A DNA stretch of 64,000 nucleotides, from assembly GCA_003024785.1 (NCBI GenBank), contig PUQB01000040.1:708522-772521 (forward strand), read 5' to 3'. The notes below the pieces were generated by a model that was not told where the DNA came from, did no database searches, and was given only the letters and a program-made list of their open reading frames with translations. Both the position numbers and the translations under genes were made by a program. How positions within the stretch are numbered: position 1 is the stretch's first letter; each line of letters starts with the position of its first letter. Below are positions 42,795 through 52,217 of this stretch, piece after piece. This stretch comes from Selaginella tamariscina. Its lineage: Eukaryota > Streptophyta > Lycopodiopsida > Selaginellales > Selaginellaceae.

Positions 42795-44170
42795 AGGTGC
42801 AGTGGGATTAATCTCGCCACCCCTTCAATGCCTCCTGAAAGAGTGGGCGGGATTAATCTCGCCACCTTTCTGGAGGCCTTGAACGGGAGTGCGGAATTAA
42901 TTTTGCCACCCTTCTCGGTCTCAGAGAGAACTAGGCAGGATTATTTCTCACACCCCTTCAGTGACTCCAGAAAGGAGGCGGGATTAATTTTGCCCACCAT
43001 GTAAGGGATGGTTAAATGAATTTCCCCACCCTTCCCAATTCTCTCCATTGGTATGTTGTAAACCTTCTACGTCTCAGACAGAAACGTTTAGGATTGGTCC
43101 GACTCACCAATGGAGAAAAAGTGAAGGGTGGCGGGATTCATTTCTCCAATAGGCATTGAAGACTCAGCGGGATTAATCCCGCCGCCCAGGGCCTTCACTC
43201 GGTCCCTATGCAGCAGGATTAATCCTGCCGGACGCCAATTCCCTATGCGGAATCAGGTGGGATTAATCCCGCCGCCTAGGCACTTCACTTCAGGCGTAGG
43301 CGTGGGATTAATCCCGCTGAACGCCACCTTTCTCATTCTCAGAGAGAATTGGGCAGGATTTATTTTTCACACCCCTTCAGAGGTTCCGAAGGGGCGGCGG
43401 GATTAATCCCGCCCACCATGTAAGGGATGGTGAAATTAATCCCACCACCCTTCTCAGTTCCCTCCATTGGTATTTGTAAACCTTCTCCGTCTCAGACAGA
43501 GTTAGTCGGGATTGATTCAACATACCAATGGAGGAAAAAAGAAGGGTGGCGGGATTAATCCGCCACCGGGCAATGAAGGTTCGGAGAGATTAATCTCACC
43601 GCCCTCTCGTAAATCATGCGCTCACACATATATATTGGCTGCGGGATTAATCCCGCGGCATTTTCAACAGGGATGGGTGGGGGCAGGATTAATCCCGCCG
43701 CTTATATCCTGCGGAAGTGCCTGAGCGGCGGGATTAATCCCGCCGCCCTCCGCGAAGGGCATGAGCGTGGGGCGGGATTAATCCCGCCGTTCATGTCCTG
43801 CGTGAATTCCCTGGGCGGCGGGATTAATCCCGCCGCCTTACGCGCAAGACATGTGTGCAGGCTCTTCGGTTAGCCTTCCGTGCAGGATCTTTCATGCAGG
43901 CTCTTCGGTTAGCCTCATGAGCGGCGGGATTAATCCTGCCGCCCATCCCCTGTAAATGCCCTGCGCGGAATCCGCCGGGATTAATCCCGCCCATTAGGGC
44001 CTGCCTTCACACAGGCCATTGCCGGCGAATAAATCCCGCCGCATTCCACACAGGGCATGGGTGGGCGGCGGGATTAATCCCGCCGCTCTTCGGTTTGTCC
44101 TAGAGCGGCGGGATTAATCCCGCCGCCAAGGCCATAAACCTATAGCGGCGGGATTAATCCCGCCGCTCGA
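42795..44170. repeat. Palindrome cluster 1 (GGCGGGATTAATCCCGCC)
   Basis: About 25 copies of an 18-bp palindrome, perfect or near perfect, spaced about 35-70 bp apart with spacers that are mostly unrelated. Left copies are degraded (GATTAATCTCGCC, GATTAATTTTGCC); right copies (from about 43630) are mostly perfect and extended to GCGGCGGGATTAATCCCGCCGC. Two longer foldbacks, CCACCCTT...CCATTGGT with its inverse, lie at about 43026-43131 and 43446-43551. Confidence 0.92.
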
Positions 44171-44189
44171 GGGCTTAGCGTGTGTGAGA

Positions 44190-44639
44190 GAGATAAAATT
44201 AATAAATAAAAAATTATACAGATAAAAACACACACATATATATGTGTGTGTGTATATATATATATATATATGTATGTATAGGAGTGTACGTGTGTGTGCA
44301 AGAGATAGATAAATAAATAAAATTATACAGTACTGGTACACATAATATATGTGTGTACATAGGTATATATATGTGTGTATATGTATATCGTGTATATGCA
44401 TGTGAGCGAAACAAATAAAATCATACAGATAAACAAACACACACACACACATATATATACACAGGAGTGTGCGTGTGTGTGCGAAAGATAAAACTATTAA
44501 ACAAATAAAATTATACAGATAAACACACACACATATATGTGTGTATATAGATATAAACCCATAGAGAAAGAGAGAGAGTCTGTGAATATATAAGCATATA
44601 TATAAACTAGTGTTATATACTATTTGTTAATATGCATTG

Positions 44640-44675
<36 letters not shown>

Positions 44676-45028
44676 AAGCAGTGTGCGTGTGTGTGGGAGA
44701 GATAGATCAATAAAAAAATTATATAGATACTGGTACACATAATATATGTATGTATATATGTATATAAGTATATATATGTGTATATGTATATTGTGTGTAT
44801 GCGTGTGTGAGCGAAACAAATAAAATCATATAGATAAACAAACACACACACACACATATATATATACACAAGAGTGTGCGTGTGTGTGCGAGAGATAAAA
44901 CTAATAAATAAATAAAATTATACAGATAAACACACACATATATATATGTGTGTATATAGATATATAACCCATATGAATATAAGCATATATATAAACTAGT
45001 GTTGTATACTATTTGTTAATATGCATTG

Positions 45029-45071
<43 letters not shown>

Positions 45072-45336
45072 AAGCAGTGTGCATGTGTGGGAGAGATAGA
45101 TCAATAAAAAATTTTTTATAGATACTGGTACACATAATATATGTATGTATATATGTATATAGGTATATATATATATGTGTATATGTATATCGTGTGTATG
45201 CGTGTGTGAGCGAAACAAATAAAATCATACAGATAAACAAACACACACCCACACCACATATATATACACAGGAGTGTGCGTGTGTGTGCGAGAGATAGAT
45301 CAATAAATAAAATTATACGCACACTCCTATACATAT

Positions 45337-45367
<31 letters not shown>

Positions 45368-45370
45368 GAT
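44190..45370. repeat. AC/GT and AT microsatellite block with tandem copies
   Basis: Low-complexity (TG)n, (AC)n, (TA)n DNA organised as imperfect copies of about 300-400 bp: the block GTGTGCGTGTGTGCGAGAGATA...AAATCATACAGATAAACAAACACAC recurs near 44290, 44465, 44870 and 45270. Open reading frames here are artefacts of the repeat. Confidence 0.85.
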
Positions 45371-45419
45371 CTCACATGTGTGCACAGCCGCTGCTGCCGA
45401 TTTCACAGCCGCCGCCTCT

Positions 45420-46300
45420 TGAAACCCTAAGAATATACCTAAACCCTAAAGAATTAAATATATATATTAACCCTAATAGAATATTCCTTCTGAGAATATA
45501 CTTAAACCCTAAAAAGAATAAAATATAGATTCGCCCTAAACAAATATTCTTTCATTATATTATTAGTGCGTGCGTGTGCGTGGGTGTATTACATACACCC
45601 AAAAATATAAATCATGCAGGGATTTAACATGTGTGTGTCCATGAGAGTGTTAAAGTTTCATGATCAATACATACATACACATTGCATATATTAATACACA
45701 TAATATATACATACACACGTGTATACACACAGACATACATACATATTACATGGGTTTAGGGTTTAGGGTTTAGGGTTTTGGATTTAGGATGGATCATGCA
45801 TGGTGTGTATGTATGAGAGAAGAGAGAGTGTTACTTACACATATTATACACAGATATACATACATAGTATATGAGAGAAGAGAGACAGTACATATTATGG
45901 ATCATGCATGGTGTGTATTATACACACAGACATACATACATATTAGTACATAATATTAAAGAGACCGAGTACATATTATAGATCATGCATGGTGTGTATG
46001 TTTGAGAGAAGAGAGACAGTACATATTAACATGGATCATGCATGGTGTGTATGTATGAGAGAAGAGAGAAAGTACACATATATACATATAGAGTACACAT
46101 ATATACATACACACGTGTATACACACAGACATACATACATATTACATGAGTAAATTCATTGTGTTACATATTAGGGGTTTAGGGTTTAGGGTTTAGGATG
46201 GATCATGCATGGTGTGAAGAGAGAGTGTTGAAAAATTATTTTTGTACACACATGTATACACAGGGTTTAGGGTTTAGGAGTTTGCAGGTATTTGCCACAC
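45420..46300. repeat. Interstitial telomere-like TTTAGGG runs and GGATCATGCATGG repeats
   Basis: Short runs of the plant telomere unit: GTTTAGGGTTTAGGGTTTAGGG at about 45754-45776 and about 46175-46195, plus single AAACCCTAAA motifs near 45422-45450 and 46262-46315. Between them a unit GGATCATGCATGGTGTGTATG...AGAGAAGAGAGA recurs at 45789, 45898, 45980, 46031 and 46198. The inverted arm has the same features at 57660-58230. Confidence 0.8.
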
Positions 46301-47890
46301 ATTTAGGGTTTACTCCAACAAGCTTATATAAATATTACACATGTAAATTCAATGTGTTACATACACACAGATTGAGTACATATATATATATGCGTTGAAC
46401 ATGATGTTTTCAATAAAGAAGCAACATATTTCTTCAGTTTGGTTTAGGGTTGTGCATGTGTGTGCATATGTGTTTTTGTAAGTTCTTGTAATGCGTGTGT
46501 AAATTTATGATTGTGTTTATATATGTGTGCAAAACAAACATCGAATAATTAAGAAAATAATATTAATAAACACACTATGAACATATTTTAAATTATACAT
46601 AATAATATATGATTTTATCTAATATATAGCCATATATAGTTTTAATAATATATATTAATTTAATATTGATAAAAAGGTTTAACATTGAAATATTCTTGAA
46701 ATAATAAGAAATTAATTGAGAAAATCCCATTAATATATACAAATGTAAATTAAGTACTCAAATAATTAACTAAATTAATTATCATAATCATGTTTAATAT
46801 TGGAATATTCTTGGAATAATAAGAAAATAATAAAGAATATCCCATTAATATAAAGAAGATTAATTACTCAAGTAATTAAGGAAATGATATTAATATACAC
46901 ACTATGAACATATTTTAAATTATACATAATAATACATCATTTTATCTAATAATAGTCATATATAGTTTTAATAATATATATTAATTTAATATTGATAATA
47001 AGGTTTAACACATGAATATTCTTGAAATAATAACAAATTAATTGAGAAAATCCCATTAATATATACAAATGTAGAATAATTACTGCAATAATTAAGAACA
47101 AGACTAATTTAATTATGATAATCAGGTTTAATATTAGAATATTCTTCAAATATTAATAAAATAAAAGAATATCCCATTGATACTAGGAAATGAAAACTAA
47201 ATACTCGAGTAATTAAGAAAATAATAATAATAAACAGACTATGAATATATTTTAAATGATACATAATAATATCAATTTATTTATTGTATAAGTATATATT
47301 TATATATATATATAATATAAATATACTTGAATACTAAGAATGTAGAATATAGTCTAAAATTTCGTAATATTAAACAGCTTGAATCACTTGAATAACATTA
47401 AATGCAATTTTAAAATACTCATTGGAACTGGAGAGTATATATGTCAGAGTGTCGGATATTTGTGTCAACTCATCTTAAATTTTATTTTCTGTTCTTTTTA
47501 AAAAATTTGAATTTCTGACATATGTATTGTCGGTCTGACATGTAAATTTGAAAATGCATTTAATTTCCCACTCAAATTCAGATCTGGTTCTTTCTCCGGC
47601 AAGGGTTTCTTCATTTCTGTATTTTTCACTCTTTAGATCTTCTTTTTTCTTCATAGTGATCATCTCAGGAGCGAGATTAAATTGGGTGCTATTCTTTATA
47701 GGAAAGCACGGCGCCTTCAGTGCTGTTTACAAGTAAGTATTATAAACAAATTTAAAAATACTTATAAAGATTCACTCTCTTACATTCTCTCTTAAAATTA
47801 CAATTTAGGGGTTTAGGAATGCATTAGGATTATAATATATTCCGTTAGGGATTTATCCCGTTTAAATATCCTTTTAACTTAATATTCTAG
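46301..47890. other. AT-rich spacer inside D, no gene
   Basis: Long AT-rich tract with three related stretches (starting near 46610, 46900 and 47210) containing TTTTAAATTATACATAATAATA and AATATTCTTGAAATAATAAG, i.e. a tandemly repeated unit of about 300 bp. 47480-47750 is less AT-rich and mirrors 56460-56760. No coding sequence is supported. Confidence 0.6.
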
Positions 47891-47897
47891 GTTAACC

Positions 47898-48370
47898 GGG
47901 GCGGCGGGATTAATCCGGCCATTTCTTTTTCGCCTCTTCGAAGAGGTGGCGGGATTAATCCCGCCACCATCTCTCGGGCAATGCTTCTCCGCCACTGAAA
48001 AAGAGTGGCGGGATTAATCCCGCCGATAACCTTCTCAACTGATGAAGAGTTACCAGAATTTATTAGAAAGAGTTGTCGGCGGGATTAATCCCGCCAACCA
48101 TTTTAGGAGGCAGGGAAGGGGTGGCGGGATTAATCTCGCCACCACTCCCTGTTTTAAGGATTTGGGGACAGGATTTATCCCGAGATCTCTTTGAAATCAT
48201 AGTTTTGGAGAGAGTTATGTGCGGGTTTAATCCCCCACATTCCGTCGTAAGAATTGTGGGCGGGATTAATCCCGCCGACTCTCTCCGAAGGGGTTGAGTC
48301 GGCGGCGGGATTAATCCCGCCGACCGTTCCTCGTCGGAGGGATTCGTGGGCGGGATTAATCCCCCATCAG
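47898..48370. repeat. Palindrome cluster 2, upstream of the transposase
   Basis: About 10 copies of GGCGGGATTAATCCCGCC or close variants over 470 bp, ending about 150 bp before the transposase start. Its inverted counterpart is cluster 3 (55405-56305), which has about twice the copies. Confidence 0.92.
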
Positions 48371-48518
48371 TTGTATTAATCAAACATGAGATATTATCTC
48401 TAAACATAATTATGTATTATTGCATATGCATATTATTAAGTAACCGTAATTCAGATTTCTTAGAAATATTGCATAAACAGATATCATAAATAATACAATT
48501 ATTTATGTGCAGGACAAT

Positions 48519-51428
48519 ATGTTTAATACTGGAGATAAAGTATGTCTTCTTCGGAACAACGAGATAGTTGGCACTGGAACTGTGGAAGTTCGAGATAATA
48601 ATGCATCATGTCACAATATTGCCCAAGGATCTTGTGTGTACGTATGGGTGAACACCATTTACAAGCATGTTGAGGTTCTGGGAATGGAATTTGAGGAGGG
48701 TTCTCCTGTATTGTGGAATTTGGATGAAGTCAAGGCTGACACAGAATATGCAGAGTCACAAACAAATAGTAGCACGAGTTTACCAGATGATGGCTTGCCT
48801 GCTGTGATGGATGAGGTGATTCTCTTTCTTCGTGAGATTGAAGTCGGAAGAGGCATCATCACAGCTATAAATCCAATGGAAGCAGTGTCAGAAGAGAAAC
48901 TAGGGTCCGACTTCGTGGGTGTAGTTGTGACAGAGGTTTCACCTAATGGCACATTGTATCCTGGATCCCTCGTGAGGTGGCGAACATCTGAATTAAGACG
49001 GCAAGATGGTTCAACATATTCTGGGTTGGATTTCAATAATAACAACCCGGAAGAACAACTCATATTTGAAGAGGTTCCTTGCATTGGTCCTATTGTAAGA
49101 AAAAGGCGATTCATGGGTTGTAGATCTTCCCCTGCAAGTTTCAGCAAGAGGGTAAAGATGGATCCTACATCTTCCGAAAGTGTTACGAGCATTTCCACGA
49201 TTGACTGTTGCAAGAAGAAGTGTTGTCAGATGGCAGACCGGAATGAAATTACCCAATGTAGACATGTCTTTCGTATGCTCACCCAAAAGCAAAGGCATGA
49301 GTTTGTATATGCTGCACTAACTGGGTGTATTGATGGAATGGCCTCGGACACAGGTTATCAGAGTACATCCATGGTATTTAATAAGGTGGCCATCTGCTTC
49401 AAAGCTTGGTACAGTATATACGGGATCCCAAAGACCACGTTCTACCGTCGGAGGGATGAGTGGCTAGATGGAGCGCGAACCTCAGTTCATGGGAACACTC
49501 GCTTGGTCAAAACCCGCTCTCACATCATGGCAGCCATAGAGATACTCAAGGCTTTTGTGGAAGCAAATGCAGACAGGATGCCTCACAAATGCCGAACCAC
49601 AAATGCAGGGGTCAGGGAAAATCTCAAGGTTTTGCCTTCAATCTACACTCAATTGAAGCTGTGTGAACATGTGAACAAGTGCCTCAGTTTGATGGGGCTC
49701 CAAGCAATCTGCACTGGTACCTTCAACAACATATGGAATACTCATTTTAAGGATGTGGAGATTGCAAAACACTCTAGCTTTTCCAAGTGTGACACTTGTA
49801 CATCATTGAAGGCTGCAGAGGCTTGTGCAAAAACCTTGGTGGAGATCACTACCATTCAAAAGAAGATGGAGGCCCACATGATTGCACAACAAACTTGCCG
49901 GTCTCAGTACTATGCACACCGCATGCTTTCTGTGTCACGCCCATCAGAGTACCTGTGCTTGATCCATGACAAGATGGATCATTCAAAGACCAGCATTCCA
50001 AAGCTCTTTGCAACACCAAAGTGCCTTGGAAATGTCATGAAACTTCCGATTTCATTGACAGGTGTGCTAACACATGGACACGGTTGTGAGTCATATGGAC
50101 ACTTTTCACTTCCACATTGGTCTAGCGACTCCAATTTCACTATTGGGTCGTTAGCCATGTGTTTCAGAAACCTTGAAGCCCACTCACAGACAAGTCCTAT
50201 CAGTGATCTCAAAGTGAAGAAACAACACCTTCAACCTTTACATAATGCTCTCATGAACACGTCTGCACTTGAGGCTACTTGGGAATATGAGAGGCATTGT
50301 CAACAGCCTGCACAGAAAACAGATGGCCCTGTTGAGAGTTCTGGTTCAGTGGAGGGATCTAGCTCAAATAGTGTACATGTGTCCTCAACATCAAATAAGC
50401 TTCCTCGTCATTTGCTTTTACAGATGGATAATTGTGCAGGCGAGAACAAAAATAGGTAAATCATTTTACTTAAGGGTTTCTCAAGCTCATACTTACTTTT
50501 ATTTTCTAGATATGTGCTAGCATACTTGTCAATGCTTGTTGCCAAAGGTGTGTTTGAAACAATCACGCTCAGTTTCCTTATGGTTGGTCACACTCATGAA
50601 GATATTGATGCGTTCTTCAGCAAGGTCTCCAACTCTACAAAAAGGACAAGTGCACTTACTTTACCGCATATGATGAATCTTTTTGAAAATTGCATCTCCA
50701 AAAAAAGTTGTGCTTTGCTTGTGACTGAGGTGCCAGACTTCAAAAAATTTCTCAAGGAGTATATAAAAGAAGGGAGTGATTCTTTAGTTGGTCACCTTGT
50801 GCCGCTACAATTCTTTTTCTCCATACGAGATGGTATACCTATTATGCAGTACAAGTTACGGCCATCAGAGCAGGAGTGGTTACCGAAAGAGGGCTTAATG
50901 CTCTTCAAAAGTGGAGAGGATGGAAAGCCACTTCTCCCAGAAGGACAACCAGACCCTATTCCATTGAGTGCCCAGCTCAAGGAACAAGAGGTTATTATTG
51001 ATGGCATCAAAAAATATGTGGCATGGGTTCAAAAATCGATGCCAAAGAATTCTGATAAGGCAACTGGTTACTCAGAACTATATAAGCATGTGGTCGACTA
51101 TTGGGAGACTGTTGTTCGAGAGTTGGAAGGGCCTACTGTCACAAGTACAGAATTGCAACACCCTTTCTGGCCTAAAACAAGGTGGCGAGAGGAGATTGAA
51201 ATGACATCACTGAGCATAGACGACATAGAAGCCAGTAGTGATGTGGAAGTGCAAACCCCACACTTTGTTGGACAAAGGAACCAAAAACCTAAAGCATACT
51301 TTGATTGTTGCCAGGATCTTCAAAAACTAATGATGGTTCTCATTACTCCAGATGCGTCATATAATCAGCCTATTTGGATGGGTCAAATTATCGACACACC
51401 TGAAGTAATCACAAAAAATAATTGTTAA
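48519..51428 (+). CDS. DUF7869-type transposase of element D, copy 1 (one intron, 3' frameshift)
   Basis: Join 48519-50455 and 50510-51428. In-frame ATG is 48519 (VTGDKVCLL-like start MFNTGDKVCLL); AG just before 48513 could also be an acceptor for an earlier exon. Intron: AATAG/GTAAAT...TTTCTAG/ATATGTG, 54 bp, restores ENKNRYVLAYLSML. Domains: N-terminal region with a Cys cluster CKKKCCQMADRN and QCRHVF (49208-49270), a helical segment with SIYGIPKTTFYRRRDEW (49415-49463), zinc-like FSKCDTCTSLKAAEAC (49779-49830), then a DDE-like core: LIHDKMDHSKT (49958), LLLQMDNCAGENKN (50415-50454), GHTHEDIDAFF (50585-50617). The D...D...GHTHED pattern is that of the DUF7869 family (RNase H-like transposase by inference). 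A C-terminal module PIWMGQIID...VAWFKP resembles a small chromatin-reader fold. A 2-bp loss near 51420, relative to copies 2 and 3, ends the frame about 60 residues early. Confidence 0.8.
50456..50509 (+). other. 54-bp intron in the transposase
   Basis: GTAAATCATTTTAC...TATTTTCTAG. The same segment with intact borders is in the inverted copy (53345-53398). Removing it joins the second catalytic Asp region to the GHTHED region in frame. Very short for a plant intron. Confidence 0.75.
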
Positions 51429-51634
51429 GGTTGCATGGTTCAAACCACAAAAAAGGCGACACGAGAAGGAGAGCGAAAGATATAATGGATGCCTAGAGAA
51501 AACATGGTCTCCCAATCAAAAAGACCCAGCATGTTTTATAAATGTTAAATCCATTCGATATGGGTGGATGTCAAGAAGCGTTGATAAAGTCACGATTAAC
51601 AAAACTGCAAGGGAATGTATGTTTTCTGAAGCTT
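51429..51634 (+). pseudogene. Out-of-frame transposase C terminus, copy 1
   Basis: Encodes IVKVAWFKPQKRRHEKESERY and INVKSIRYGWMSRSVDKVTI up to a TAA at 51634, in a frame shifted by two bases from 50510-51428. In copy 2 (minus strand, 52218-52733) the same residues are in frame. Confidence 0.85.
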
Positions 51635-51707
51635 AAAGCAATTACAAAATTATAAAATATCATATATTTAATATTCATAATTATTATAAACTCTTTAATA
51701 ATAGTAC

Positions 51708-52142
51708 CAAATTGTATACTTAACTATATAAATTTAAAAAATGATATGGAAGATTGACTATATTATTATAGGATTTTATATATATATTATTATACTACAA
51801 ATTTTTAATTAATAATGTTATATTTAAATATTAATATTTTAATAACAACATCAATATTTATATAATGTACCTCTTATGCTCTTCCTTAATTGTTATATTA
51901 GGCAATATATTATATAATTTAATACCTTCTACTTTTATAATGTTATTAATTTTTGTTCAATGAATGCTATAATTTATTAAAGGGTAGAATACAAAATAGA
52001 ATATTCTAAAGAATATTCTATTTTCAAACATATATTCTAAAGAATATTCCTTTAATATTAGAAAATGCTAATTAAATAGCTAAAATTGCTAATTATTAGG
52101 AAATGGGACTATAGCCATGCCCATTTTAGTTACAACTTGCAT
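51708..52142 (-). repeat. Right terminal inverted repeat of D, at the centre of the giant palindrome
   Basis: 435 bp, reverse complement of 37301-37733, ending GTTACAACTTGCAT at 52142. Directly after it (52143) the inverted second copy begins without its own terminus. It is therefore the unpaired loop of the large inverted repeat. Confidence 0.9.
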
Positions 52143-52217
52143 TTTGGTACTATTATTAAAGAGTTTATAATAATTATGAATATTAAATATATGATATTTT
52201 ATAATTTTGTAATTGCT

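Larger units (their letters stand above)
37301..52142. mobile_element. Large TIR DNA transposon 'D' (14.8 kb) with phosphatase, ParB-like/methyltransferase and DUF7869 transposase genes
   Basis: Left end ATGCAAGTTGTAACTAAGATG (37301) and right end in reverse complement at 52142 bound a 14.8-kb unit with about 434-bp near-identical inverted termini (37301-37733 and 51708-52142). Inside, left to right: minus-strand HAD phosphatase, minus-strand ParB-like/methyltransferase gene, palindrome cluster 1, microsatellite and telomere-like DNA, AT-rich DNA, palindrome cluster 2, plus-strand transposase. Bases flanking 52142 are a second, inverted copy of the same element, so no clean target duplication is available there. 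The outermost termini (37301 and 62323) are flanked by AT on each side. The element is far larger than typical plant TIR elements; assignment to a named superfamily is not possible by eye. Confidence 0.75.

Noticed and set aside
43128-43873. Plus-strand frames with repeated AGLIPPP/GGINPAA motifs
   Set aside because: These are readings of the 18-bp palindrome in coding frame; no other evidence of translation.
42795-44170. The regularly spaced palindrome cluster looks superficially like a CRISPR array
   Set aside because: The repeat is a perfect 18-bp palindrome with uneven spacing, the context is a plant transposon, and no cas genes are present.
44114-45406. Several minus-strand open frames of 60-140 codons rich in His, Ile, Tyr and Thr
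   Set aside because: They are translations of AC/AT microsatellites (repeating HTHIYIYI patterns) and have no domain; likewise 58978-59882 on the plus strand.
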